Assembly: GCA_017549605.1 (NCBI GenBank)
Contig: JAFYUH010000160.1
Span: forward strand, 1 to 33,617
Origin: Bacteroidales bacterium
Lineage (GTDB): Bacteria > Bacteroidota > Bacteroidia > Bacteroidales > F082
Length of the DNA stretch: 33,617 bases
Reading direction: 5' to 3'
Below, one piece after another: positions 16,701-24,302 of the stretch (position 1 is the first letter of the stretch; every line of letters begins with the position of its first letter). The notes under the pieces are model-generated. The model worked only from the letters and a program-made list of their open reading frames with translations, made no database searches and was not told the origin of the DNA. The position numbers and the translations under genes were made by a program.

Positions 16701-17041
16701 GCGATGACGGCATCAACGAAATCATCAAAGATATGGAAAAGCTGGAAGAAGATCTCGTCAACAAAAAGATCACCAACCAGACCATGCGACGCAACAGAGA
16801 CATTTTATCAAGAATGCTAAAAGCACAGAATGCACAAGAGGAACGTGAGAAAGAAGAAAAGCGCAAGTCGGATGAATTCAAAGGTTCATACGAAAAACGC
16901 AATATAGACGAATTAGAATATCAAGAAAACCTGAAAAAGCAACAAGAGTTTTTGAAGATGAACAGCATCGAATACCAGCCGTTCTACAAATCAAAAATCA
17001 ATGATTATTTCTTCAAGAAAAACATAAAAACAAAGGAGTAA
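13721..17041 (+). CDS. DUF4175 family membrane-anchored coiled-coil protein
   Basis: 1106 residues from ATG 13721 (MFSDGKSYNRILLDKIESFI). A TTG-initiated extension to 13697 overlaps the -7 box and is rejected. Three membrane segments are evident near residues 29-50, 57-80 and 160-180, followed by an extracytoplasmic beta-rich region (to about 500) and a long highly charged helical part, about residues 510-1080, rich in E, K, Q and M with clear coiled-coil spacing and stretches such as QQQQQQK. DUF4175 proteins are found in Bacteroidota, often before ybeY as here; the function is unknown to me. ybeY starts 2 bp after the stop with a Shine-Dalgarno overlapping the final codons. Confidence 0.88.
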   Translation: MFSDGKSYNRILLDKIESFIKKFYLNKLIQGALIGSVILILSFLIFNVIEYISWFPGKIRLMLFITLVSIFSIIIVSYFVIPCINLIRFRKKMSNKEAAVLIGKFFPEIKDKLLNTLQLTDEISGNQDNELLIATIEQRTQNLQTFNFSDAVNLKGNYKYLKIFGISFIVLIALILFFPDFSQKPVERIINYDKFYEKPLPFQVKLQAEEMEVTQGDDLEFRIYVSGEKIPEAFYVNTSVGTRMMSKTSTNEFYYIFNNIYQSETFQIKGGDYISPEIRIIVNPSPALLYYETELAFPKYINRKNETLSGKTRIMVPQGTEAKFIFHTKDVTEMNILHDSTNHVLKSEGNNYVYSFKTLQTSKFYVNISNKWSESNNPIPFTIEVIPDAYPEIQVQAFNENFSKQTYYSGLIADDYGFTKLLYHFEVENKPNQSFAKRIDINKKATRTSFYYSIDLDTLTIFPGDEIKSYFEIWDNDGINGAKSRRSELFHINIPTRETLDSIADASEENIISNLEEKTNNLEQLRKDIDEMIKDLMSKKELDWTDKEKIKELLEKEKEIQEEWKKIQEEQNELQDFMKENELTSEDLLKKQEEINKLFDEVIPEEMKKLMEEIEKMLSEMPREKMQQMMQDLKKSNKELQEMMDRNLALLEQLKVEKDLNDLINKINDLSDKLQNTDKNNNSLKAEDAKNQFDKLSKELDSIMEKNKGLQEPFNISKDEKMENEINQDLEEAGEMENNGNDSGSSQKKNAAGKKMKEMANKLSSDMMMAGMEQLGEDAHLVRILLENVVRSSHEEEKLMNEVGKMKKDDPSLSEKISRQKEITDNFVIVEDSLRKMAMRQPKIKNFIFTELQLINQQLNLSMKEMNEMILLTAASRQQRAMMSMNNLALMLSESLNDMNESMMEASGSCSKPKNSKKPSKSQQNMKNMKDLQEQLGKQLEQLRKEMQQQQQQKEGKPQQSMSEEFAKMAAEQEMLREGMQKMLEEMKKEGLTGDDGINEIIKDMEKLEEDLVNKKITNQTMRRNRDILSRMLKAQNAQEEREKEEKRKSDEFKGSYEKRNIDELEYQENLKKQQEFLKMNSIEYQPFYKSKINDYFFKKNIKTKE

Positions 17042-17043
17042 AA

Positions 17044-17460
17044 ATGATCAGTTTACAATTCATCGACACTGAAGTTTTGTCCGAAGAAATGGCGGGCGTA
17101 AAAGAATGGATCAAAGACTTTGTCAGAAGTTACGGCAAAGAAGTTGGAGAATTATATTATTCATTTTGCAGCGACGAATATCTCTATAAAATGAATGTAG
17201 ATTTGTTGGGCCATGATTTTTACACCGACATTATCACCTATCCTTTGAACGAGTGCGAAACAATTTTATCGGCAGAGTTCCATATCAGCATAGACAGAAT
17301 AAAGGACAATGCCGTGACTTTCGAACGCAGCTTCAAAGACGAATTACATCGAGTGATGGCACACGGAGTCTTGCACCTAATCGGTTTCGATGATCTATGT
17401 GAAGAAGACGAATTAGAGATGCGCAAGCAAGAAGACAGATGTCTTGAAATGAGACACTGA
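17044..17460 (+). CDS. ybeY: Endoribonuclease YbeY, 16S rRNA maturation factor
   Basis: 138 residues, ATG 17044, with a good SD (AAAGGAG) that includes the upstream gene's stop region. The metal site is HGVLHLIGFDD near residues 104-114. The third histidine of the canonical HGxLHLxGxDH motif is Asp here; as far as I know Bacteroidota YbeY proteins often vary at this place, so activity may still be kept. Acts in 16S rRNA 3' end processing and ribosome quality control. It is cotranscribed with DUF4175 and probably mnmG. The stop TGA abuts an octamer array. Confidence 0.92.
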   Translation: MISLQFIDTEVLSEEMAGVKEWIKDFVRSYGKEVGELYYSFCSDEYLYKMNVDLLGHDFYTDIITYPLNECETILSAEFHISIDRIKDNAVTFERSFKDELHRVMAHGVLHLIGFDDLCEEDELEMRKQEDRCLEMRH

Positions 17461-17491
17461 GACGCCAAGTCTCCGAGTCACCAAGGATAAG
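17460..17491. repeat. Octamer array, GACTCGGT family, after ybeY
   Basis: GACGCCAAGTCTCCGAGTCA then CCAAGGA: inverted-sense units of the family at 7052, 9289 and 10416, beginning at the ybeY stop. Confidence 0.75.
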
Positions 17492-17545
17492 AAAAGATAT
17501 TTGAGATTCGAAGTTAATTAATGACAATTAAGAAGTTATATAATA

Positions 17546-17561
17546 CGTTTCACGTGAAATA
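17546..17561. promoter_or_regulatory. parS-like palindrome upstream of mnmG
   Basis: CGTTTCACGTGAAATA has the perfect 12-bp palindrome TTTCACGTGAAA and matches 14 of 16 positions of the known ParB site TGTTTCACGTGAAACA. It lies 14 bp before the mnmG ATG. A second copy follows mnmG at 19449. Confidence 0.6.
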
Positions 17562-17575
17562 ATAAAACAAGAGAT

Positions 17576-19450
17576 ATGATTTTCGACAAGTATGATGTTA
17601 TTGTTGTAGGAGGCGGACACGCCGGTTGTGAAGCAGCTGCAGCTGCGGCTAATATGGGAAACAAGACACTTCTCATCACAATGAACATGAATGCCATGGC
17701 AGCGATGTCATGCAACCCAGCAGTAGGCGGCATCGCCAAAGGGCAGATAGTCCGCGAAATTGACGCTTTAGGCGGACAAATGGGCATCATTGCGGACAAG
17801 ACAATGATCCAGTTCAGAATGCTTAACAAATCCAAAGGACCTGCTGTATGGAGTCCTAGAGTTCAGAGCGATAAATTCGAATTCGCAACAGAATGGAGAA
17901 ACGTTTTGGAAAGAACAAACAACCTTGAATTCTGGCAAGACCATGTCGACTCTCTCATCGTAGAAGGCGACATAATAAGAGGCGTTCACTGCTCTATGGG
18001 CGGCGACATTTACTCTAAAACCGTAATCTTGACAAACGGCACATTCTTGAACGGAAAGATATTTATCGGCGAAAAATCATTCACAGGAGGTAGAATTTCA
18101 GAAAGCGCGAGCTACGGCATCACAGAACAACTTGTCTCTTTAGGTTTCGAAGCCGACAGAATGAAGACAGGAACTCCAATGCGTATCGACGGCAGAAGCA
18201 TCGATTTCAGCAAGCTTTCTGAACAAAAAGGCGACGATGAGGTAACTGGATTTTCATATCTTGAAGTAGAAAAACCAAAAGAACAACGCAGTTGCCACAT
18301 CGCTTATACATCCAAAGAAGTACACGACATCTTAAGAACCGGCTTCGAAAAATCACCTCTTTTCACAGGAAGAATAAAAGGCATCGGACCACGTTACTGC
18401 CCAAGCATCGAGGATAAAATCGAACGTTTCGCTGATAAAGACATGCATCAGTTATTCGTGGAACCAGAAGGCAGAACAACTGTAGAATACTATCTCAACG
18501 GTTTCAGTTCTTCCCTTCCAGAAGACATCCAATATAACGCATTACGCCGCATAGAAGGATTTGAAAACGCCAAGATATTCCGTCCAGGATACGCTATCGA
18601 ATACGACTTCTTCCCTCCAAACCAGCTTTACCACAGCTTAGAAACACACCAAATCCATGGTTTATTCTTCGCTGGACAGATAAACGGAACCACAGGTTAC
18701 GAAGAAGCCGCCGCTCAAGGATTGATGGCGGGTATCAACGCACACCGTTTAATTCACGATTTAGAGCCTGTAGTCTTACGCAGAGACGAGGCTTACATAG
18801 GCGTTTTAATCGATGATTTAATCACAAAGAGCGTTGATGAACCTTACAGAATGTTTACAAGCCGTGCTGAATATCGTATATTATTACGTCAAGATAACGC
18901 TGACGCACGTCTCACAGAAAAAGGATATGAAATCGGACTTGCAACAGAAGAACGATTAAATCATTATAAAAACAAGTACGAAAAAGTACACGAATTAGTC
19001 GATTTCTTAAAGACAACTAATATCAGTCCAGATAGAATAAATGGCTTGTTAGAATCTAAAGGCACACCAGGAATCGCAAATAAAATGCGCCTCGCTCAGA
19101 TTTTGACACGCCCACAAATCAATCTCACAGACATGATCGGCGTTATAGATAGCCTCAAAGAAAACTACGATTTAAGCATAGAATCTGTAAGAAACATCGT
19201 TGAAGAAGCTGAAATCATAGTAAAATACGAAGGATATATCGACAAAGAACGTGAAGTTGCAGATAAATTAAACAGACTTGAAAACGTAAAACTAAGTCCT
19301 GACTTCGACTATTATGCTTTAAATTCTCTAACTATGGAAGCAAGAGAAAAACTGACCAAGCATAAACCTCAGACATTAGGACAAGCAAGTAGAATCAGCG
19401 GCATCTCCCCTGCCGACATCTCTGTCATCGCTGTTTTCTTGGGAAGATAG
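17576..19450 (+). CDS. mnmG: tRNA uridine-5-carboxymethylaminomethyl modification enzyme MnmG
   Basis: FAD-dependent enzyme that, with MnmE, modifies U34 of certain tRNAs. 624 residues, ATG 17576. The N-terminal dinucleotide motif VIVVGGGHAGCEAA (residues 8-21), SCNPAVGGIAKGQ, the central GTFLNGKIFIGE and ETHQIHGLFFAGQINGTTGY-type segments, and the C-terminal EAREKLTKHKPQTLGQASRI domain are all present, so it is full length. No mnmE in the window. It is flanked by two TTTCACGTGAAA palindromes, the second touching the TAG stop. The methyltransferase gene follows after 42 bp. Confidence 0.96.
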   Translation: MIFDKYDVIVVGGGHAGCEAAAAAANMGNKTLLITMNMNAMAAMSCNPAVGGIAKGQIVREIDALGGQMGIIADKTMIQFRMLNKSKGPAVWSPRVQSDKFEFATEWRNVLERTNNLEFWQDHVDSLIVEGDIIRGVHCSMGGDIYSKTVILTNGTFLNGKIFIGEKSFTGGRISESASYGITEQLVSLGFEADRMKTGTPMRIDGRSIDFSKLSEQKGDDEVTGFSYLEVEKPKEQRSCHIAYTSKEVHDILRTGFEKSPLFTGRIKGIGPRYCPSIEDKIERFADKDMHQLFVEPEGRTTVEYYLNGFSSSLPEDIQYNALRRIEGFENAKIFRPGYAIEYDFFPPNQLYHSLETHQIHGLFFAGQINGTTGYEEAAAQGLMAGINAHRLIHDLEPVVLRRDEAYIGVLIDDLITKSVDEPYRMFTSRAEYRILLRQDNADARLTEKGYEIGLATEERLNHYKNKYEKVHELVDFLKTTNISPDRINGLLESKGTPGIANKMRLAQILTRPQINLTDMIGVIDSLKENYDLSIESVRNIVEEAEIIVKYEGYIDKEREVADKLNRLENVKLSPDFDYYALNSLTMEAREKLTKHKPQTLGQASRISGISPADISVIAVFLGR

Positions 19451-19464
19451 TTTCACGTGAAATT
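19449..19464. promoter_or_regulatory. parS-like palindrome downstream of mnmG
   Basis: AGTTTCACGTGAAATT has the same 12-bp perfect palindrome as at 17546; 13 of 16 positions match the parS consensus. It begins at the last bases of the mnmG stop codon. Confidence 0.55.
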
Positions 19465-19492
19465 GAATTATAAATTACTGAAATAAAATATT

Positions 19493-20398
19493 ATGAGTAA
19501 AAAATGTCCATGGTGTAATTCAGAAAACAATCATCAGTTTTTGGAATTGAAAGATTATTTTCTCACTCAAGAGCAATTCGAGATATTAGAATGCAACGAG
19601 TGCGGACTTCTATTTACCAGCCCATGCCCTACTCCTGATAAAATCGGCAGTTACTATAAATCCGAGGATTATTTAAGTCATAACGAGGATAAAAAAGGAC
19701 TGTTCGCAAAGATCTATAATGAGGTCAAAAAGATAAATATTAAAAATAAATTTAATATTGCAACCAAAAGCCAAAAGCCAAAAGCTAAAAGCTTATTAGA
19801 TATCGGTTGCGGCGTTGGCGATTTCTTGCTTTATGCTAAAGAAAACGGATGTAATATCACCGGCATCGAACCAAGCGAAGACGCAAGAAAAATAGCAGAG
19901 AAAAAACTCGACTGCAAAATCTTGCCTCCAGAAGAACTTCAGAACATTCCTGATAACTCTTTCGATATAGTAACAATGTGGCACGTCTTAGAACACGTCG
20001 CCGATCTTAAAACAGAAATTCATCACCTTCAAAGAATTCTTAAAAAAGACGGCAAACTGGTTCTGGCTCTTCCAAACTATAAATCATACGATGCCGAATA
20101 TTATAAAGACAAATGGGCGGCTTATGACGTTCCAAGACATTTAAGCCACTTCTCCAGGACATCAATCAATAATATTTTTAAAGAAACAAACTTGCAACTT
20201 ATTGATATTAAACCGCTTAAATGGGATAGCTTCTACATTTCCATGCTCAGCGAACAATATCTTAACAGCAAGAACAGCTTCCTTAAAGGCATATTAACAG
20301 GTTGGAAATCAAATAGAAAAGCAAAGAAATCAGGAGAATATTCAAGCTTGGTATATATATTTGAGGTCAACGGACAACAGTCAACAGACAACAGATAA
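19493..20398 (+). CDS. Class I SAM-dependent methyltransferase with N-terminal zinc-binding motif
   Basis: 301 residues, ATG 19493. An N-terminal CPWCN...CNECG zinc-ribbon (residues 5-8 and 34-38) precedes a Methyltransf_23-type domain with the SAM loop LLDIGCGVGDFLLYA near 102-116, the acidic motif GIEPSE, and FDIVTMWHVLEHV. The substrate is unknown; such enzymes often act on sugars, quinone precursors or small molecules. Two heptamer arrays are in frame: TKSQKPKAKS just before the SAM motif (residues about 91-100) and a C-terminal tail NGQQSTDNR that ends in the stop. It follows mnmG closely and may share its transcript. Confidence 0.85.
   Translation: MSKKCPWCNSENNHQFLELKDYFLTQEQFEILECNECGLLFTSPCPTPDKIGSYYKSEDYLSHNEDKKGLFAKIYNEVKKINIKNKFNIATKSQKPKAKSLLDIGCGVGDFLLYAKENGCNITGIEPSEDARKIAEKKLDCKILPPEELQNIPDNSFDIVTMWHVLEHVADLKTEIHHLQRILKKDGKLVLALPNYKSYDAEYYKDKWAAYDVPRHLSHFSRTSINNIFKETNLQLIDIKPLKWDSFYISMLSEQYLNSKNSFLKGILTGWKSNRKAKKSGEYSSLVYIFEVNGQQSTDNR
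19764..19793. repeat. In-frame heptamer array (CCAAAAG) in the methyltransferase
   Basis: CCAAAAG, CCAAAAG, CCAAAAG, CTAAAAG. Stop-free in the frame used; encodes TKSQKPKAKS between the N-terminal part and the SAM motif. Confidence 0.8.
20366..20397. repeat. In-frame heptamer array (CAACGGA/CAACAGA) at the methyltransferase C-terminus
   Basis: TCAACGGA, CAACAGT, CAACAGA, CAACAGA then TAA. Encodes the tail VNGQQSTDNR and the stop. The palindrome at 20402 begins 5 bp later. Confidence 0.85.
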
Positions 20399-20401
20399 AT
20401 T

Positions 20402-20480
20402 TGTAGAGACGCGTCAATGATGTAATTCAAAAATAAAATAGTGTAATTAAATAATAAGAACATCATTGACACGTCTGCAC
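20402..20480. repeat. 79-bp imperfect palindrome (MITE/REP-like), A end left
   Basis: Same arms as the copy at 9729: left TGTAGAGACGCGTCAATGAT, right CATCATTGACACGTCTGCAC. Its centre resembles that of the 29251 copy more than chance would give (ATT..AAATAAA.TA), which suggests descent from one element. Confidence 0.85.
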
Positions 20481-20540
20481 TCAATTCAGGATCAATTTTT
20501 CTGCAAAAACAGTAAAATTCAAAATAATGGGGATTTTAGG

Positions 20541-20607
20541 CGTTTTAAGCGATTTTTGAGACAAAATGAACAAGAAGTCAAAAAATCAAAAATCTCCGCT
20601 TAAAACG
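20541..20607. repeat. Inverted repeat upstream of the histidine kinase
   Basis: CGTTTTAAGCG (20541-20551) pairs with CGCTTAAAACG (20597-20607), and ATTTTTG (20552-20558) with CAAAAAT (20587-20593), a stem of 18 bp with a small bulge and a 28-nt loop. It has no T run after it. The 284-bp gap 20399-20682 holds only this, the 79-bp palindrome and AT-rich sequence; no clear -7 box for the kinase is seen. Confidence 0.7.
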
Positions 20608-20682
20608 AAAGAAATTTTCAAGACGCTTCAACGAACAACAATTCGCTGATTTACAATAACTAACATATAAAATCGTATTTTT

Positions 20683-23600
20683 ATGGATAAGAAAGGTATT
20701 TTTCGTGAATCTCTATGCCTGATTTTACTGATCATGTTATTAATTTTTAGCAATATCATCATAAAATCAAAAAACAGCGAAGAAAGAGTCATCAAGAAAA
20801 TTTCAGCATCTCTAGAATCGATCCAGGCCAAACACGACAGCCTCGCCTTGGAATTCCAAAATAATTTCAAGTCCATAATTGAAAAGCCCGAGGATTTTTA
20901 TCCAACAAACGAAGAAAACAGTTTCGCAATTTATCTTTTCAAAAACGACAGCCTCATCTACTGGAACTCCGATTTGAACGATCCGAAAAGCCTGCTGAAA
21001 ACCGATTCTGAAAAAAACATCTTCTCGCAAGGAAACAATAAATTTTTCCTGACGCTTACCAAAAACGATTCCCTAAAACTTTTCACCTCTACCCCACTCT
21101 ATTATAAAAATCCAAATATCGCGGACAACAACATTTTTCTTCCAGAAAAAATCAACGGAGAATACGAAATCGATTTCCTTATCGACGACAACAAAATCAA
21201 CTTTAACATAAACTACAAAGCGAAAATGAACGACCTAGATTCCTATCTGCTCGGAATCTTGCTAATCATCATATTCATCTGCAGCCTAAGTTTCGCTTAC
21301 AAAAAGATACAAAGTTATAGAAGTAACAAGAATAAATACGTGCTGTTTCTTATTGCCAGCAGTCTTATCTATCTAATCATCACATTATTACAAAATAACC
21401 TATTCATATCTACATCCGATTTATTCGGCACCTCCTGCCTCAACCAAGGTTGTAGATTTTCATTCAGTTTAGGAAGTCTGGCTGAATTCACAATATTCTT
21501 CTTCGCAAATATAATCGCCCTGTCTCCAAACATCACAAAAGAAATATCATTAAAAAACATCGGTAGAATAATAATAAGCTGTTCGATATTTATCTTTATA
21601 TTATTGACATACACATACTTAATCTACGAACTCATATCAAGTATCAATATTCCTTTTGCATTTCTTGAGATTTACAACACAACCGTCAACAGTTACATAC
21701 TCCTTATATTAATAGCAGCGCTCACCTGCGCCGTCATTATCATACTGCAGACCTTAATGAAAATTTTCATAAATGAAAAGCAGTCGTATTTATGGTCAAT
21801 AGCAGCGTTTCTGATAATAGGTGCCATTTATGAAATAATCGCGAATCGATTCATCGGATTAAGATTCTCGTTAATCACAAACGTCGTTGGAATATTATTC
21901 TACCTCAGCCTCCTCTGGGAGAAAAAATCAAAGTCAAAAATCAAGGACATAGTCAGAAATATCATCGTCATCACATTGATGACAACACAACTAACATACA
22001 TTCTTTATTTAATAAAAGAAAACAAAGAATACGAAGAAATGTCGTGGTTTGCCAATGTTGTCGGCGACGAATCCGATAAGGATTTCGAGAACGCCATGAT
22101 AAAAACAATAGAGAAATTAAAAAATGACGATAACATCATCATCTGGCAAAAGAGAAACGACTTCCCTTCTGACGACAGCATCTTAAATTATCTTAACGAA
22201 AAATATTTTAACATAAAAGAAGTCGAAGACTATTATAAAGTCGTCACACTCTGCGACACATCAACAATACTTATAGTCGAGAGCTTGAACGATTACGAAT
22301 ATAATTGCAACGAATTATTCAACGAAATATTAGAATCTAATCCTAGCAAGAAAATCAGCGAGGAGCTGACTTTAGTCGATGACCCGACAACAGACAGCTA
22401 CTACATTCTAAAACTCGACCTATCCCCTATTGACTCTAACTATGCAAACACCTGCTACATAGAGTTTTACAAAGAATATATCTTGAATCACATCGGCATT
22501 CCCGAAATCATCACATCATCAGAAAACGTAATTCTGCCTAAACTCGTAAATTATTCATTCAGCTGCTACGAAGAAAATATCTTACAGTACAAATACGGCA
22601 ATTACAACTATCCTAATGAATTCAACAACTTCAGATATAAAGATGAAGAATACGTCAAGACCAAGATTTTCAAACATTTAATCAAGAAAATAGACGAACA
22701 TAAAACCATCATCGTCACTATCGAGAAACCACGTTTCATTGATATAGTAGCACCATTCTCTTATATCTTCATCATCCTGATACTGATGTATTTCCTTAAC
22801 ATAAAATTCTACAAGAAACAGGAAATCATCAACTACCAGCAGACATTACATGCAAAGATGCAGCTTACAATCATATTGACATTAGGACTGTCGTTCATCG
22901 TTGTAGGCATCACTTCTTTCATATTTATGCGTAACTCATTAAATGAGAAAGCATTTGAGTTTCAATACGAAAAGAATAAAAGCATAGTCAAGAATCTGGA
23001 AAAAGACCTCGACAAGGAATTGATTACAGAATATGATTATCTTAAAAATTATAAAGAAAACAACTTCATCGATATCAACATTTACGATTTAAACGGTTAT
23101 CTTATAAACACAACACAACCTAAATTATTTGATGGATTTAAGTCAAAGATAATCAATAGAAAAGCATACGAATATATCAAGTTAAGAAACCGCTTCTATT
23201 ATTCAAATGAAGAGAAAATAGACGGAACAAAATACAATTCATCATATTTCCCTTTGAAGGACAAAGAAAGTAACACACAGGCCATCGTCAACATACCATA
23301 TTTCAACAATAACATAAAGAGCAAGATCAATATATCGAATTTCGTCATCACATATCTGAATATCATTTTAGTCCTAATGGGCGTTTCTGCTTTAGTTATC
23401 ATTATCGTCACCAGAAACACCATCAAACCTCTGAAAATCATTCAAGATAAGATGCAGAAGATCAGCCTTACAGGCAAGAACGAAGAGATTGAATGGAACA
23501 GTCAGGACGAGATCGGCGATTTAATCAGGATTTATAATAACCTTATTAAAGAGTTAGAGATAAGCGCGAACAAGCTGATGCGTTCAGAGAGAGAGACAGC

Positions 23601-24255
23601 ATGGAGAGAGATGGCTCGTCAGGTCGCACACGAAATCAAGAATCCATTGACGCCAATGAAACTCAACATACAGTTCCTTCAAATGGCTTGGGATGAGAAA
23701 AATCCGGACATCGACAGAAAACTGAGAGAAACGACAAACACCTTATTAGAACAGATCGACATTCTTTCGAATATCGCGACGGCATTTTCAAACTATGCGA
23801 AACTGCCTCAAAAGAATATCGAGATGTTTAATATCAAAGAGTTAATACTTAATACAATAAACCTATACGACAACAATCAAAATATAAATATTGTATTTAA
23901 AGAAGAAAACGAAAGCGATTACATCATCAATTCCGACAAGAACAATTTGAGCATCGTTTTCGGCAACATCATCAAGAATGCAATTCAGGCTATTGGCAAG
24001 AAAGAAGACGGCAATATCTTAATTAAAATTAAGGATATTAAAAAATATTATAATATCGAGATCAGCGATAACGGCTGCGGCATCAAGGAAGAGGAAAAGA
24101 AAAAGATTTTCATGCCTAATTTCACGACAAAATCAAGCGGCATGGGTGTCGGATTATCGATAGTTTATGACATTTTAGAGACATTAGAAAGCGACATCAG
24201 CTTTGAAAGTGAAGTCGGCGTAGGAACCATTTTCAGAATAAATATTAAGAAATAG
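20683..24255 (+). CDS. Large membrane sensor histidine kinase (NtrY-like)
   Basis: 1190 residues, ATG 20683. A membrane helix at residues 9-27 is followed by an extracytoplasmic region, a block of about eight hydrophobic segments (residues ~190-430), a second extracytoplasmic region, helices near 697, 735 and 890, a HAMP-like linker (NTIKPLKIIQDKM), then HisKA with H983 in ARQVAHEIKNPLTPMKL, and a HATPase domain with N box NIIKNAIQAI, G1 ISDNGCGIKEE and G2 TTKSSGMGVGLSIV. The HEIKNPLTPMKL box is typical of NtrY-like kinases. No response regulator is adjacent, so the partner is encoded elsewhere. The multi-pass sensor half is unusual and its signal is unknown. Confidence 0.9.
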   Translation: MDKKGIFRESLCLILLIMLLIFSNIIIKSKNSEERVIKKISASLESIQAKHDSLALEFQNNFKSIIEKPEDFYPTNEENSFAIYLFKNDSLIYWNSDLNDPKSLLKTDSEKNIFSQGNNKFFLTLTKNDSLKLFTSTPLYYKNPNIADNNIFLPEKINGEYEIDFLIDDNKINFNINYKAKMNDLDSYLLGILLIIIFICSLSFAYKKIQSYRSNKNKYVLFLIASSLIYLIITLLQNNLFISTSDLFGTSCLNQGCRFSFSLGSLAEFTIFFFANIIALSPNITKEISLKNIGRIIISCSIFIFILLTYTYLIYELISSINIPFAFLEIYNTTVNSYILLILIAALTCAVIIILQTLMKIFINEKQSYLWSIAAFLIIGAIYEIIANRFIGLRFSLITNVVGILFYLSLLWEKKSKSKIKDIVRNIIVITLMTTQLTYILYLIKENKEYEEMSWFANVVGDESDKDFENAMIKTIEKLKNDDNIIIWQKRNDFPSDDSILNYLNEKYFNIKEVEDYYKVVTLCDTSTILIVESLNDYEYNCNELFNEILESNPSKKISEELTLVDDPTTDSYYILKLDLSPIDSNYANTCYIEFYKEYILNHIGIPEIITSSENVILPKLVNYSFSCYEENILQYKYGNYNYPNEFNNFRYKDEEYVKTKIFKHLIKKIDEHKTIIVTIEKPRFIDIVAPFSYIFIILILMYFLNIKFYKKQEIINYQQTLHAKMQLTIILTLGLSFIVVGITSFIFMRNSLNEKAFEFQYEKNKSIVKNLEKDLDKELITEYDYLKNYKENNFIDINIYDLNGYLINTTQPKLFDGFKSKIINRKAYEYIKLRNRFYYSNEEKIDGTKYNSSYFPLKDKESNTQAIVNIPYFNNNIKSKINISNFVITYLNIILVLMGVSALVIIIVTRNTIKPLKIIQDKMQKISLTGKNEEIEWNSQDEIGDLIRIYNNLIKELEISANKLMRSERETAWREMARQVAHEIKNPLTPMKLNIQFLQMAWDEKNPDIDRKLRETTNTLLEQIDILSNIATAFSNYAKLPQKNIEMFNIKELILNTINLYDNNQNINIVFKEENESDYIINSDKNNLSIVFGNIIKNAIQAIGKKEDGNILIKIKDIKKYYNIEISDNGCGIKEEEKKKIFMPNFTTKSSGMGVGLSIVYDILETLESDISFESEVGVGTIFRINIKK

Positions 24256-24272
24256 GATAAAGAGTAAATTAT

Positions 24273-24280
24273 TATATTTG
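24273..24280 (+). promoter_or_regulatory. -7 box of the subtilisin-led operon
   Basis: TATATTTG, 22 nt before the ATG at 24303, with no good -33 TTG. It suggests that the S8 peptidase starts a new transcript only 18 bp after the kinase stop. Confidence 0.6.
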
Positions 24281-24302
24281 CAAAAGAGAAAATTCATTAG
24301 AT

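Noticed and set aside
17104-17460. YbeY as an inactivated gene because the third motif His is Asp
   Set aside because: The frame is intact, and variation at this position is common in Bacteroidota as far as I know, so I annotate it as functional.
20566-20649. 27-codon ORF (MNKKSKNQKSPLKTKEIF...) before the histidine kinase
   Set aside because: Very short, Lys-rich because of AT-rich DNA, overlaps the inverted repeat, and has no RBS or homologue I recognise.
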